DNA of 32,648 nt from Gammaproteobacteria bacterium (GCA_027293165.1 JAPUGB010000113.1:1-32648), one strand, 5' to 3'; counted from the first letter of the stretch, positions 19,238 through 29,722 are shown. A program made the numbers and translations. The notes: generated from the sequence alone by a model not told the origin.

Positions 19238-21535
19238 GTGGATAGAGTAGCTCGACTGGCAGGCCATCAGGCCAACAACGGTCTGGTCACACGCTCGGTG
19301 CGGGAAGCCGCGCTGTGGGTGCTCGGGGCCATGGCGCTGATCATGCTGCTCGCGCTTTTGACCTACGACCCCCGCGATCCGGGCTTCAGTCATACCGGTG
19401 ACGGTGGGGCGCTGCACAACCAGATCGGCGCTGCTGGTGCCTGGTTTGCCGATTTTGCCTATTACCTGTGCGGCGTGCCGGCGTTTCTGTTTCCAGCCAT
19501 GATGATGCTGGCCGGGTGGCTGGTGTTCTCCGAACGCACGAATCCTGGGCCGATCCAGAAAAAGCTCATGATCACCCGCTTCGGCGGTTTCGTGATCACG
19601 CTGCTGACCAGTTGCGGATTGGCGACACTGCATTTCGTCAACCAGGAAATGCGCGAGTCAGCGGGTGGGGTGCTCGGCGAAATGGTCGGCACTGGGCTGC
19701 AGGGCGCGTTGGGGATTTTGGGGGCGACGCTTTTGTTGCTGGCCTTGTGGTTGGCCGCCGTGTCGCTGTTTACCGGCGTATCGTGGCTTGCCGCGATGGA
19801 CCGCATTGGCCACTGGGTGCTGTGCAGCGCGGAGGCGATGCGCCTGTGGCTGAAGGATCTGCAGGATCGCGCCAAGGCGCGGCGCGTTCAGCGGCGGCGC
19901 CAAAGCCTGGTGCGCGCGCAGTGGGAGAAAAAAGCCAGGCAACCGCCGCCGCGTATCGATGCGGTGGTGCCCAGCGTCGAGCCCGGCACACGCGCTGAAC
20001 AGGAGCGTCAGGTCCCGCTGTTTGATCCGCCTGCGGCGGGAACGTTGCCGCCGCTTGCGCTGCTGGATGATCCGCCGGTGCAGGGTCCCGGGTATTCGCG
20101 CGCAGCGCTCGAGGCCATGTCGCGGATGGTCGAACTCAAGCTGCGTGATTTCGGGGTCGAGGTTGAAGTCGTCTCTGTGCATCCCGGACCGGTCGTCACC
20201 CGCTTCGAATTGAACCCGGCTCCTGGCGTTAAAGTCAGCCAGATCAGTAACTTGTCCAAGGACATCGCTCGTTCGCTGTCAACCGTCAGCGTCCGCGTCG
20301 TCGAGATCATTCCGGGAAAATCCGTCGTCGGACTCGAGATTCCGAACGAGAGCCGCGAGCTGGTCACATTGGGCGAGATTCTCAAGTCCAAGGCGTATGA
20401 AGATATGCCGTCGCCGTTAACGCTGGCGCTGGGCAAGGACATCAGCGGCAAGTCGGTGGTCGCCGATCTGGCCCGCATGCCGCACCTGATGATTGCGGGT
20501 ACCACCGGATCCGGCAAATCGGTCGGCTTAAATGCGATGGTTTTGAGTCTGCTGTACAAATCCAAGCCCGAGCACGTGCGGATGATAATGATCGATCCCA
20601 AGATGGTCGAACTGTCGGTTTACGAAGGCATCCCCCATTTGCTGTGCCCGGTCGTGACCGACATGAAAGATGCAGCCAATGCGTTGCGCTGGTGCGTGGT
20701 CGAGGTGGAAAGGCGTTACCGGCTGATGGCAGCGTTGAAGGTGCGCAATATCGGTGGTTACAACCGCAAGGTCCACGCGGCGTTGGACAACGGCAAGCCC
20801 ATCGTAGACCCGTTTTTTACGGCGGATGCGAACCTCAGCGGAGATACTGAGGTGCCGACGCTGCAGCCACTGCCGAATGTCGTCGTCATCGTCGATGAAC
20901 TGGCCGACATGATGATGCTCGTCGGCAAGAAGGTCGAGGAGTTGATCGCGCGTCTGGCGCAGAAAGCCCGAGCCGCCGGCATCCACATGATCATCGCGAC
21001 CCAGCGCCCGTCGGTAGATGTAATTACCGGGTTGATCAAGGCCAATATCCCCTGCCGGATTGCGTTTCAGGTTTCGGCAAAAGTCGACTCGCGAACAATT
21101 CTCGACCAGATGGGTGCCGAGAACCTGCTCGGGCATGGCGACATGTTGTTCCTGCCGCCAGGCGTTTCGACGCCGTTTCGCGTGCACGGCGCGTTCGTAT
21201 CCGATCAGGAAGTGCATCGGGTCGTACGGCATCTGCGTGCCTCCGGCGAGCCGAAATACCTCGATGAAGTGACGCAAGAGCCGATCGGGCCCATTCCCGG
21301 CGAACGCCCCGCCGGCGAAATCGACGCCGAAGCCGATGCTCTATACGATCAGGCCGTGCAAATCGTCATTGAAACCCGCAGAGCATCGATTTCCGGTATC
21401 CAGCGTCGCTTGAAAATCGGCTACAACCGGGCGGCGCGGATGGTGGAAACAATGGAGCAGGTCGGCATCGTCGGGTCGCTCCAATCGAACGGGATGCGCG
21501 AGGTGCTGGTTCCGGCGTCGCCGGATGAAGCCTGA
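19238..21535 (+). CDS. ftsK: FtsK, DNA translocase of the divisome
   Basis: The 765-residue protein has four N-terminal membrane helices (about residues 25-45, 70-97, 115-135 and 150-175), a short basic linker, and the motor: alpha/beta domains from [10 protein letters not shown], Walker [10 protein letters not shown], Walker [14 protein letters not shown]. The gamma DNA-reading domain ([24 protein letters not shown]) is intact. It pumps chromosome ends and activates XerCD at dif. The linker is much shorter than in E. coli FtsK, as in most bacteria. The start is a GTG without a clear ribosome site. It begins a tight run ftsK-lolA-vanZ-rarA. Confidence 0.96.
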   Translation: MDRVARLAGHQANNGLVTRSVREAALWVLGAMALIMLLALLTYDPRDPGFSHTGDGGALHNQIGAAGAWFADFAYYLCGVPAFLFPAMMMLAGWLVFSERTNPGPIQKKLMITRFGGFVITLLTSCGLATLHFVNQEMRESAGGVLGEMVGTGLQGALGILGATLLLLALWLAAVSLFTGVSWLAAMDRIGHWVLCSAEAMRLWLKDLQDRAKARRVQRRRQSLVRAQWEKKARQPPPRIDAVVPSVEPGTRAEQERQVPLFDPPAAGTLPPLALLDDPPVQGPGYSRAALEAMSRMVELKLRDFGVEVEVVSVHPGPVVTRFELNPAPGVKVSQISNLSKDIARSLSTVSVRVVEIIPGKSVVGLEIPNESRELVTLGEILKSKAYEDMPSPLTLALGKDISGKSVVADLARMPHLMIAGTTGSGKSVGLNAMVLSLLYKSKPEHVRMIMIDPKMVELSVYEGIPHLLCPVVTDMKDAANALRWCVVEVERRYRLMAALKVRNIGGYNRKVHAALDNGKPIVDPFFTADANLSGDTEVPTLQPLPNVVVIVDELADMMMLVGKKVEELIARLAQKARAAGIHMIIATQRPSVDVITGLIKANIPCRIAFQVSAKVDSRTILDQMGAENLLGHGDMLFLPPGVSTPFRVHGAFVSDQEVHRVVRHLRASGEPKYLDEVTQEPIGPIPGERPAGEIDAEADALYDQAVQIVIETRRASISGIQRRLKIGYNRAARMVETMEQVGIVGSLQSNGMREVLVPASPDEA

Positions 21536-22208
21536 TTCCGTGTTTCGCTGCAAGTCCGATCCGGCTCGGCCACTGCCGGTAGCGATCCTGCTACTGGTCC
21601 TTTCTATACCGATCGCGCCGCCGAGTGGGCAGGCGAATACCGAACCGGGGCTCGAGATGCTGCGGGGTTTCCTCGAGTCGGTGCAGACGATGAGCGCCGC
21701 GTTTGAGCAGGAATTGTTCGACGCCGACCTGCAAAGCATCGAAGTGGCAACAGGCACCTTGAAGCTCATGCGCCCGGGCAGGTTTCGCTGGACCTATCAG
21801 AAACCTTACGAACGGATCATTGTTGCCGACGGCGAGCGCGTCTGGATGTATGACACGGACCTCGAACAGGTGACGGTACGTGACCTGGACGCGGGCATCG
21901 GCAGTACGCCGGTGGCACTGCTGATCGGTGACCTCGATGTGCTGGATAATTTTGCGGTCGCTGAGACCACGCAGATTGACGACATTCTGTGGCTACAGCT
22001 GGTGCCGGTTGAAGCTGACGGCGACTTTGAACGCATCAGTCTGGGGTTTTCCGGGAATCGGCTGGTGTGGCTGGAACTAAAGGACCGGCTGGGGCAGACC
22101 AGCCGTGTAGAATTCACCGATATCGAGCTCAACCCAAGACTTGATAGCGATGAATTCCGATTCAACATTCCGGACGGCGCCGATGTCATCGACGAGTCTG
22201 CCATCTGA
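21525..22208 (+). CDS. lolA: LolA, periplasmic lipoprotein carrier
   Basis: The 227-residue protein has a signal peptide (hydrophobic [15 protein letters not shown], cleavage near GQANT) and the LolA body: [62 protein letters not shown] and [19 protein letters not shown]. It carries lipoproteins from LolCDE to LolB across the periplasm. The ATG lies inside the ftsK end, an 11-base overlap, giving coupling. The gene order ftsK-lolA is widely conserved in gammaproteobacteria. Confidence 0.95.
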   Translation: MKPDSVFRCKSDPARPLPVAILLLVLSIPIAPPSGQANTEPGLEMLRGFLESVQTMSAAFEQELFDADLQSIEVATGTLKLMRPGRFRWTYQKPYERIIVADGERVWMYDTDLEQVTVRDLDAGIGSTPVALLIGDLDVLDNFAVAETTQIDDILWLQLVPVEADGDFERISLGFSGNRLVWLELKDRLGQTSRVEFTDIELNPRLDSDEFRFNIPDGADVIDESAI

Positions 22209-22608
22209 CTCAGTTGTCCTGCCGCTGCGACACCCGGCCTGGTGGCTGGGAATCGGCGCGCTGATGCTGCTTAGCGTGGCGGCATTGCTACTGTTGCCCC
22301 TGCGCGGCCCGGATTTCGGAGCGGCATACAGCGACAAGCTGGCACATACGCTGGTGTTCTGCATCCTGATGACCTGGTTCTCGGGCATCCTGCAGCCCCG
22401 CTACCGCTCGGCAATATTTGCCAGCCTGCTGCTGTTCGGTACGTCCATGGAATGGCTGCAATCCCTGGTCTACTGGCGCAGCGCCGAGGTTCTGGATCTC
22501 GTATTCAATGCTATCGGGCTGCTCATCGGCTGGGCACTGGCGCGGGCCGGAATGGCGGGTTGGGCCCAGCACCTGGAGTCCGGCTTGTTCGGTAAACGCC
22601 CGACATGA
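22183..22608 (+). CDS. VanZ-like small membrane protein
   Basis: The 141-residue product is mostly membrane helices: WWLGIGALMLLSVAALLLLPL, then the VanZ-type DKLAHTLVFCILMTWFSG, a helix at AIFASLLLFGTSMEWLQSL, and VLDLVFNAIGLLIGWALA. The motifs DKLAH and the spaced GTSMEWLQ and DLVFNAIG match the VanZ-like family; function in gammaproteobacteria is not known. The start is placed at 22183, overlapping the lolA end by 26 bases; an ATG at 22150 is also possible. In E. coli and Pseudomonas lolA is followed directly by rarA, so this gene is an extra member of the run. Confidence 0.8.
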   Translation: MSSTSLPSDSVVLPLRHPAWWLGIGALMLLSVAALLLLPLRGPDFGAAYSDKLAHTLVFCILMTWFSGILQPRYRSAIFASLLLFGTSMEWLQSLVYWRSAEVLDLVFNAIGLLIGWALARAGMAGWAQHLESGLFGKRPT

Positions 22609-23963
22609 TGACGGCATCCGACTCGGCACCGGCCTGGCGCCCTTTGGCCGACCGCATGCGGCCGCAAACGGCCGAGGAGCTCGTCGGCCAAAGCCATCTG
22701 CTCGGCGCGGATAAACCGCTGGCCAGATTGCTGCGCGCGGATCCGCTGCACTCGGCGATCTTGTGGGGCCCCCCGGGCAGTGGCAAAACCACCGTGGCCC
22801 GGCTGGTGGCGCACACGGCGGAAGCGCAATTCATTGGTTTGTCGGCGGTTATGGCTGGGGTCAAGGATATCCGTAGCGCCGTTGAGCAGGCGCGCGCGGA
22901 ATCCAGCGGGCTGTTGCCTCGCGCGACAGTGTTATTTCTTGACGAAGTGCATCGCTTCAACAAGGCGCAGCAGGATGCGTTTCTGCCGTTCGTCGAGGAT
23001 GGCACGCTGACGTTCATCGGCGCGACCACCGAGAATCCATCTTTCGCGTTGAATAATGCGTTGCTGTCCCGGGCCCGCACTTACGTGTTGAAACCACTGG
23101 GCAGCGACGACCTGATTCTGTTGCTTAAACGCGCGCTGGAGGATACCGAGCGTGGCTTGGGTGCTCAGGATCTTTGCATCGATGAACGGAATCTCAGGCT
23201 TTTGGCCGCGGCCGCTGACGGCGACGCCCGGCGCGCTCTGAACCTGTTGGAACTCGCTGCCAGTCTCACTGCGACGGAGGGCGACAAGACCGCTGAAATC
23301 ACCGACGCGATCGTCGCGGACGTCATGGTCGGTGGTTTGCGCCGCTTCGATCGACAGGGCGATATTTTCTACGACCAGATCTCGGCCCTGCACAAGGCCG
23401 TGCGCGGCTCTGACCCCGACGCGGCCTTGTACTGGTTTGCGCGCATGCTCGATGGTGGTTGTGATCCGGAGTATGTCGCCCGGCGCGTGCTGCGCATGGC
23501 ATCCGAGGACATCGGCAATGCCGATCCCCGTGCGCTGAGCATCGCGTTGGATGCGTGGGCGGTATACGAACGGCTGGGCAGCCCGGAAGGCGAGTTGGCG
23601 CTCGCGCAAGCGGTCGTCTATCTGGCCTGCGCGGCCAAAAGCAATGCCGTGTATCGGGCGTTGCAGTCGGCCCAGGCCGATGCGGTGGAACTCGGTACCC
23701 TGGAGGTCCCACTGCAACTGCGCAACGCGCCGACCCGTTTGATGAAATCCCTGGGCCACGGCCGCGACTATCGGTATGCACATAATGAAAGCGATGCGTT
23801 CGCTGCCGGTGAAACGTACTTCCCGGAGGGCATGGCCGAGCGCTTGTATTACGAGCCGGTGAATCGCGGGCTGGAAATCAAGATCGCCGAGAAGCTGGCG
23901 CAGCTCAGGCAGGCAAATGCGCAAGCCCGCGAGCAGCGCCGCGACGATCAAGACACGGCCTGA
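22605..23963 (+). CDS. rarA: RarA (MgsA), replication-associated AAA+ ATPase
   Basis: The 452-residue protein contains LADRMRPQTAEELVGQSHLLG, Walker A GPPGSGKTT, Walker B VLFLDEVHRFNKAQQDAFLP, sensor 1 GATTENPSF and the arginine-finger region NNALLSRAR. The C-terminal tetramer part has AVRGSDPDAALYWFARML and EDIGNADPRAL. RarA acts at stalled forks and gaps with SSB and recombination proteins. The ATG overlaps the preceding stop by four bases (ATGA). serS starts 83 bases after it. Confidence 0.96.
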   Translation: MMTASDSAPAWRPLADRMRPQTAEELVGQSHLLGADKPLARLLRADPLHSAILWGPPGSGKTTVARLVAHTAEAQFIGLSAVMAGVKDIRSAVEQARAESSGLLPRATVLFLDEVHRFNKAQQDAFLPFVEDGTLTFIGATTENPSFALNNALLSRARTYVLKPLGSDDLILLLKRALEDTERGLGAQDLCIDERNLRLLAAAADGDARRALNLLELAASLTATEGDKTAEITDAIVADVMVGGLRRFDRQGDIFYDQISALHKAVRGSDPDAALYWFARMLDGGCDPEYVARRVLRMASEDIGNADPRALSIALDAWAVYERLGSPEGELALAQAVVYLACAAKSNAVYRALQSAQADAVELGTLEVPLQLRNAPTRLMKSLGHGRDYRYAHNESDAFAAGETYFPEGMAERLYYEPVNRGLEIKIAEKLAQLRQANAQAREQRRDDQDTA

Positions 23964-23989
23964 GCACGATTGCTCCGCCATTGGGGTGA

Positions 23990-25327
<1,338 letters not shown>

Positions 25328-25372
25328 GGTCACGGCCACCGGTCCGGGGCCAACGCGAAATGATCCGCAGCG

Positions 25373-27703
25373 TTACTTGCCCGGCGCCTGGCCGTCCGGC
25401 CAATGTATGACGTGCAGGTCGCGCTGCGGGAACGGGATTTGGATGCCGGCCTCGCGAAATTGCTTATCGATCGCAAAGTTTAATTCACTGGTCACGTCGA
25501 AGCGCCTCGGGATACGCAATATGCGAACGCGCAGCTCGAACTCCAGCGCGCTGTCGCCAAACTCCATGAACAGCGCTTTAGGACCCGTTGCGCGGCCATC
25601 GGTGATGACTTCCGGATGTTCATGCGCCACTGCTTCGAGAATCTCTTTGACTTTGTGAATATCCGAACCGTAAGCGACACCGACCTTTAGACGCAGCCGG
25701 CCGTACGGATTGTGCAGCACCCAGTTTGTAACCCGGCCGGATACCAGTTCCGAGTTCGGCACCAGCATGTCCTGGTTATCCAGCGTTTCAATCTCTGTGG
25801 ACCGGATACTGATGCGTTTGACGAAGCCCTCTACATCACCGACCGTGACGAAATCGCCGGCTTTAATAGGCCTTTCAAACAGCAGAATAATGCCCGACAC
25901 AAAATTGTTGGCGATTGATTGCATGCCGAAGCCGATACCGACCGAAAGTGCACCCGCGACCACGGTGATACCGGTCACGTTGATACCGGCAATCGACAAT
26001 GCCACGATGACTGCGATAACGAACCCAAGGTAGCCGACCACAGTGGTTACGGCATCCCGGCTGCCGCGGTCGCGAGTGATGTGCTTCAACCAGCGGCGGT
26101 CAATCCAACCCTTGGCCCAGCCGGTGATGACAATGATCGCCGCGAAAATGAGCACCGCCATGATGATGTCCGCGGGCACGATGGTGATGTTGCCGACCGC
26201 GATGCCCTCGGTGGCCTGCACGTAAAGCTCATTGAGCATCGTGCCGGAGGTGTCCCAGACATCGACAATGACCATCAGGAACCCGATCCATAGGGCGGTG
26301 TCGACGATCAGCCGGTATAGCCCAAGACCCGGGCGCCGCGAGTCGCCGGGCACGCCGAGCACGGTGCGCAGCACACCGGCCGTTGGCAATTCCGATGCAT
26401 CCAGCCACTCTGTAAATGTCTCGGCCTGCCAAAGCAGGAACCACAAGCCGTAGGCCCCCAGTGACGTCAGTATCACGCCACGCAACAGGTAACTGGCAAA
26501 GTTGTGGTAGCCGATCAACTCGGCTACCAGGCTGGTGGCCACGGCCAGGAACGCAGCCACCCGGACAATTCGAAAGCGCCCGGAAAATTCCCTGAACCGC
26601 GCGAAGAATCCCAATATTGCAAACAGCCCAATAATGACCGCAAGGATCGCTATCAGCCGGGCCAGCTGGTATTCGTCCGTCGCGTCGTCGCCTAACCACG
26701 ACGGGCCGAGTACGACAACCGTGCTTAGCAGCGCCAGCACCAGGTACCGGCTGCGACGGCGCAAGGACTGCGCGTGTTCGAGCAGCAGTCCATCGATACG
26801 GCTAAGCGGCGATAACGGCCCGACGCTCCAGGCGATCAGAAAGCCTGCAATGCCGTAGATTAAGAGTGCTGCGGCAACGCGCACCGCGACGATCTCTGTC
26901 AACGGCGGTGCAAACACGGTCGCCATCGATAACAGCGCCGCCAGCGCACCCAGGTCCAGTGGCAACCGCTCCACCATAGGTTTCAGGAAGTACTCGGCCA
27001 CCGTCGGACGAATGATCGTGTCGCCGAGCGCCACCGGTCCCTTGCGGAACTGGCGCCGCAGGTATACCCCGACACCCGCGCCAAATAATGTCGCCAGCAC
27101 CACCACCCAGGTCGCCACCAGGGGCAGGATATTTTCCTTTAGTTCGGGCTGCAGCTTATCGCGTGCTTCTGCGGGCCACCGGGCCAATTCCTGAGGTACC
27201 TGGATGAGGATCGCCAGGATGTTGTCATCACGGCGCGCCAGTAACTCCGTGCTGAGTTCCTTCAGCAGCGTTTCCATCGCGTCTGCGAGTCGGTTAGCCC
27301 GTGACGCGGCGAGTTCGCAGTTTTTCAGTGACGCTTCGGCGCGCGCATATTCGAGACCAATCTCGATCCGGCTTTCCCAGATCTCCACATCGACGTCATC
27401 GCTAATGTCGCCAACCAGGTCGCGTTCGGAGCGCAATTCGTCGACCTGTGGCTGCAGGGTGCTGGCGCAGGCCGCTGCATCGGATTTGATCTCCAGCGCC
27501 CGCTCGCGAATGCGCTTCAGTTCGACTTCGATGATTTCTTCATTCTCGAGCAGCAACTGCAGCGCATCGAGTTCTTCATTGGCAACGCTGGGGTCGAAGG
27601 CGGCCTCCTGGGCTATCGACTGCATGGTAGCCAGTACCAGCAGCGCTGCGGCTAGCAGGCGCAGGGGCAAACGGAAAACGGAGGTGGAACAGCGGAATGG
27701 CAC
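25373..27703 (-). CDS. MscK/YbiO-type mechanosensitive channel
   Basis: The 776-residue protein has a signal peptide (LRLLAAALLVLATMQSIAQEA), a periplasmic coiled-coil region (about residues 35-190), then about eleven membrane helices, and a C-terminal MscS core. The pore helix is in GITVVAGALSVGIGFGMQSIANNFVSG split over the TM3 bend, followed by the beta domain FERPIKAGDFVTVGDVEGFV and IETLDNQDMLVPNSEL. It would open under membrane tension to release solutes. Two cysteines in the coiled coil (AACASTL and LKNCELA) could form a disulfide; this is inference. The start codon is a GTG at 27703 without a clear ribosome site. It faces serS with 45 bases between the genes. Confidence 0.9.
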   Translation of the reverse strand: MPFRCSTSVFRLPLRLLAAALLVLATMQSIAQEAAFDPSVANEELDALQLLLENEEIIEVELKRIRERALEIKSDAAACASTLQPQVDELRSERDLVGDISDDVDVEIWESRIEIGLEYARAEASLKNCELAASRANRLADAMETLLKELSTELLARRDDNILAILIQVPQELARWPAEARDKLQPELKENILPLVATWVVVLATLFGAGVGVYLRRQFRKGPVALGDTIIRPTVAEYFLKPMVERLPLDLGALAALLSMATVFAPPLTEIVAVRVAAALLIYGIAGFLIAWSVGPLSPLSRIDGLLLEHAQSLRRRSRYLVLALLSTVVVLGPSWLGDDATDEYQLARLIAILAVIIGLFAILGFFARFREFSGRFRIVRVAAFLAVATSLVAELIGYHNFASYLLRGVILTSLGAYGLWFLLWQAETFTEWLDASELPTAGVLRTVLGVPGDSRRPGLGLYRLIVDTALWIGFLMVIVDVWDTSGTMLNELYVQATEGIAVGNITIVPADIIMAVLIFAAIIVITGWAKGWIDRRWLKHITRDRGSRDAVTTVVGYLGFVIAVIVALSIAGINVTGITVVAGALSVGIGFGMQSIANNFVSGIILLFERPIKAGDFVTVGDVEGFVKRISIRSTEIETLDNQDMLVPNSELVSGRVTNWVLHNPYGRLRLKVGVAYGSDIHKVKEILEAVAHEHPEVITDGRATGPKALFMEFGDSALEFELRVRILRIPRRFDVTSELNFAIDKQFREAGIQIPFPQRDLHVIHWPDGQAPGK

Positions 27704-27747
27704 TATGGGTGGTCCCGTGTCAGTGCCCGCTATGTTAGCGGCTGCGC

Positions 27748-27779
27748 AGAAAATAAAAAGCCCCGCCGGAGCGGGGCTT
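27748..27779 (-). terminator. Intrinsic terminator downstream of yccA
   Basis: On the minus strand a nine-base-pair stem, AAGCCCCGC (27771-27779) with GCGGGGCTT (27758-27766), closes a four-base loop and is followed by TTTATTTT. It lies 24 bases after the yccA stop and 55 bases before the MscK-type start, so it separates the two genes. Confidence 0.93.
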
Positions 27780-27802
27780 GGAGCTTTCGGTCATTTCGAG
27801 GC

Positions 27803-28492
27803 TTAATCCCGGTTGATTCCGAGCAGGTACAACAGGTTGATGAAAATATTGTACAGGCTGACGTACAGCGACACGGTCGCCAGGATGTAATTGGTCTGAC
27901 CGCCGTGAATGATAGAACTGGTCTCGTAGAGGATGAAGCCACCCATCAGCAGCACCACGCCGGCCGAGATCGCCATCTGGAAGGCCGACAGGTTGACGAA
28001 CAGGCCGATCACGATGACGGCCAACAGTCCCAGCATGCCAACCATCAGGAATCCACCCATGAAGCTGAAATCCTTTTTGGTCGTCAGCACATAGGTACTG
28101 AGCCCGACGAATATCAGCCCGGTTGCACCCAATGCCGTCAACACCAATTCGCCGCCGTTCGGTATCGTGGTCAGATAGAACGTCAGCACCGGGCCAAGCG
28201 TCAGGCCCATGAAGCCGGTCAACGCGAACACAGCGATAATGCCGGCGGCCGAGTTTTTCAGCTTGTAGGTCAGAAACAGCAGGCCGAAATAACCGACCAG
28301 CGTAATCATCGGCCCGAAGTAGGGCAGGTTCAGTGCCATGGACAAGCCGGCCATCGCCGCGCTGAACAGCAGTGTCATCGACAGCAGCATGTAGGTATTG
28401 CGCAGGACCTTGTTGGTGGCCAGCGCAGATTCCTGCACCGCGTCGGTGTACGCCATCGTGGGTCCGTCACGTCTAATTCGATCGGGTTGCAT
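27803..28492 (-). CDS. yccA: YccA, Bax inhibitor-1 family membrane protein
   Basis: The 229-residue protein has seven predicted membrane helices and matches YccA closely from memory: NKVLRNTYMLLSMTLLFSA, GLLFLTYKLKNSAAGI, LTLGPVLTFYL, YVLTTKKDFSFMGGFLMVG and the end FILYETSSIIHGGQTNYI then YVSLYNIFINLLYLLG. YccA is a substrate and modulator of the FtsH protease, protecting SecY from degradation. The ATG at 28492 follows AGGAGA (28498-28503) by six bases; the first ATG inside the family-like part (MAYTDAVQ) lies 13 codons later and has no such site. It is transcribed alone and ended by a strong terminator. Confidence 0.95.
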   Translation of the reverse strand: MQPDRIRRDGPTMAYTDAVQESALATNKVLRNTYMLLSMTLLFSAAMAGLSMALNLPYFGPMITLVGYFGLLFLTYKLKNSAAGIIAVFALTGFMGLTLGPVLTFYLTTIPNGGELVLTALGATGLIFVGLSTYVLTTKKDFSFMGGFLMVGMLGLLAVIVIGLFVNLSAFQMAISAGVVLLMGGFILYETSSIIHGGQTNYILATVSLYVSLYNIFINLLYLLGINRD

Positions 28493-28516
28493 CGAGTCTC
28501 TCCTGATTTGCACAAT

Positions 28517-28538
28517 AATCCGCGAAAGGCGGATTCTA
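28517..28538 (-). promoter_or_regulatory. yccA leader hairpin and -10 box
   Basis: A TAGAAT box (28533-28538, minus strand) overlaps a perfect hairpin, AATCCGC-5-GCGGATT (28517-28535), which ends 13 bases before the yccA ribosome site. No good -35 box was found at 16-18 bases, so promoter activity is uncertain; the inverted repeat is certain. Confidence 0.4.
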
Positions 28539-28709
28539 GCATTCAGACCAATATGGCGGTTAAGTATCTGATTTCAATAGTGCGAGCGCTGCGTTTGAGT
28601 TAGTCCCTAAGGAAGAGGACAATCGCGGCCACGGGGCCAGGCGGGTTTAGCCGAGCATTGCTGGCGATAACCTTATTAATGTGTTGTCGCCGAATTAAAT
28701 GAGTTTTCC

Positions 28710-28799
28710 GGAGAGGTGGCAGGGTGGTCGAATGCGGCGGTCTTGAAAACCGTTGACGGTGCGAATCGTCCGGGGGTTCGAATCCCTCCCTCTCCGCCA
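28710..28799 (+). tRNA. tRNA-Ser (anticodon UGA)
   Basis: A 90-base class II tRNA with the seven-pair acceptor stem GGAGAGG/CCTCTCC, a G discriminator and an encoded CCA end. The D arm reads TGGCAGGGTGGTCGAAT, the anticodon loop CTTGAAA has TGA at 28744-28746, there is a long variable arm (GACGGTGCGAATCGTC), and the T arm has GGTTCGAATCC. It reads UCA and related serine codons. Foreign-looking genes begin just past its 3' end, so it probably served as an integration site. Confidence 0.97.
28775..28799 (+). other. Candidate island attachment site (tRNA 3' end)
   Basis: Tyrosine recombinases of islands commonly recombine in the T-arm and acceptor end of tRNA-Ser genes. Here the sequence character changes immediately after the CCA: a truncated phage-type gene, short direct repeats and non-conserved genes follow. 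No second copy of this 3' end is in the window, so the other boundary would lie to the right of it. Confidence 0.45.
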
Positions 28800-28855
28800 A
28801 AATCAAATAGTTAGCAGCGTTTTGAAAAATTGGTGATGGCGGCCAAAAAGAGTTT

Positions 28856-28876
28856 TGCTAATAATCTGCTAATAAT
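28856..28876 (+). repeat. Two adjacent 10-base direct repeats by the tRNA
   Basis: TGCTAATAAT occurs at 28856-28865 and 28867-28876, spaced by one base. A related inverted motif, TTAGCA, lies at 28811-28816. Short direct repeats beside a tRNA integration point resemble arm-type binding sites of an integrase. The second copy overlaps the stop codon of the DUF2513 remnant. Confidence 0.5.
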
Positions 28877-29075
28877 TCATTTGCCGAGTTGGCCCACGAG
28901 CAAGCGTTTTTGAAATTCGAGCGTCAATTAATCCCGCTTCTTCCAATATCACTATGTGATATGAAATTTCATGCGCCCTATCTAGGGGAAAATCCGAAAG
29001 AGTTAGCGTTTTATCGGGCTCTAGAGATTCCGCCGCGATTAGAATTTCCCGAATTGTTTCCCAGTTTCTTTCCAT
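28869..29075 (-). pseudogene. DUF2513 protein, C-terminally truncated
   Basis: The 68 residues (start MERNWETIREILIAAESLE, then AHEISYHIVILEEAGLIDARI) match the N-terminal winged-helix-like part of DUF2513, a family found in prophages and islands. Family members, as I recall, run to about 110-120 residues and continue with a motif like LTWxGHEFLD. Here the frame ends at RQMNY right at the direct repeats next to the tRNA gene, so the C-terminal part seems lost by recombination. GAGG lies about 11 bases before the ATG. Possibly still translated, but probably a remnant. Function of the family is unknown. Confidence 0.65.
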
Positions 29076-29149
29076 GATCTTGTATGCCTCGCAGCTGATT
29101 CATGCGCCAGGCGCTGTATCTGGGCACCTATATTCCCATATTCGGCCAT
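29039..29149 (-). CDS. Possible 36-residue peptide upstream of the DUF2513 remnant
   Basis: A short frame starting MAEYGNIGAQIQRLAHES and ending KQFGKF overlaps the DUF2513 start by 37 bases in another frame. The frame stays open about 30 more codons upstream (to near 29240) without a start codon of note, so it may be the tail of a broken gene. No ribosome site is convincing and I recognise no family. Confidence 0.2.
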   Translation of the reverse strand: MAEYGNIGAQIQRLAHESAARHTRSWKETGKQFGKF

Positions 29150-29296
29150 AAACGGAATGTCCCGAATGCACCGCCCGTGCGCTTCCAACAGCCGCCCCGC
29201 CACCCTGGCTATTCGGCAGCCGAGATCGTGCCTTAAAAAGCCAGAAAAGTGCCTTTAGACCACCCTGGCGGGGGTGATAATTCCGGGGCAAGGGTT

Positions 29297-29354
29297 TGCA
29301 TGGCTGTGCAGAAGCGCCCAGGAGGCGGGTTAAGTTCTGACCGGCCTGCGTGTT
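29297..29354 (+). repeat. Direct repeat, left copy
   Basis: These 58 bases align without gaps to 32161-32218 with 41 identities. The first 14 bases form a five-pair hairpin (TGCAT-ggct-GTGCA), and the core AGAAGCGC and AGGCGGGT are identical in both copies. It lies three bases past the stop of the proline-rich gene. Confidence 0.6.
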
Positions 29355-29357
29355 GTG

Positions 29358-29642
29358 TTACTTAAACTGCAGGGAACGTCCGGTAATGCCCAACGCCATT
29401 AGACATGTTTTTGTAATAGCGTCCACCTGTAACCCGATATGGAGGCCGATAATGGCGATTGGCCCCGGAGGAACATCGACCGGAGGAACGTCGACCGGAG
29501 GCGCCGGAGGAGTGTCGATCGGAGGCGCATAGACCGGAGGCGCATACACCGGATTATCGTTACCAGGGTCAACAGGGTCGGCATACGCTAATCCGAGTGG
29601 TAGCAATAAAGCGATTACGACGGCAGCTATTTTAGTTTTCAT
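29358..29642 (-). CDS. Secreted proline-rich small protein
   Basis: The 94-residue product has a clear signal peptide (MKTKIAAVVIALLLPLGLAYA, cut before DPVDPG if typical). Residues 31-59 are a proline repeat of about five residues per unit (PVYAPP, VYAPP, IDTPP, APP, VDVPP, VDVPP). The tail GPIAIIGLHIGLQVDAITKT is hydrophobic and there is one late cysteine. Encoding DNA at 29466-29552 is a 15-base imperfect tandem repeat. I do not recognise a family; a small periplasmic or exported protein is the most that can be said. GAGAAG lies a few bases before the ATG. It lies between the DUF2513 remnant and an inverted-repeat-rich region. Confidence 0.6.
   Translation of the reverse strand: MKTKIAAVVIALLLPLGLAYADPVDPGNDNPVYAPPVYAPPIDTPPAPPVDVPPVDVPPGPIAIIGLHIGLQVDAITKTCLMALGITGRSLQFK
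29466..29552. repeat. 15-base imperfect tandem repeat
   Basis: Units of the form CGGAGGNNCGTCGAC or CGGAGGCGCATANAC follow each other within the proline-rich gene and encode its five-residue repeats. Slippage could change the number of units without shifting the frame. Confidence 0.6.
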
Positions 29643-29722
29643 TGTTGCTTCTCGTTGGCACGTTCCGTGCTCAATTCAAGCCACCCATCGACTTCGACCT
29701 CTTCGATGGTGCCTAAATCGGG

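Noticed and set aside
28600-28806. Minus-strand 68-residue frame across the tRNA-Ser gene (LAEREGFEPPDD...)
   Set aside because: It is the antisense translation of the tRNA gene, a well-known spurious annotation.
29100-29291. Minus-strand 63-residue frame left of the proline-rich gene
   Set aside because: Gly/Ala/Arg-rich with no family likeness; overlaps a competing frame and lacks a ribosome site.
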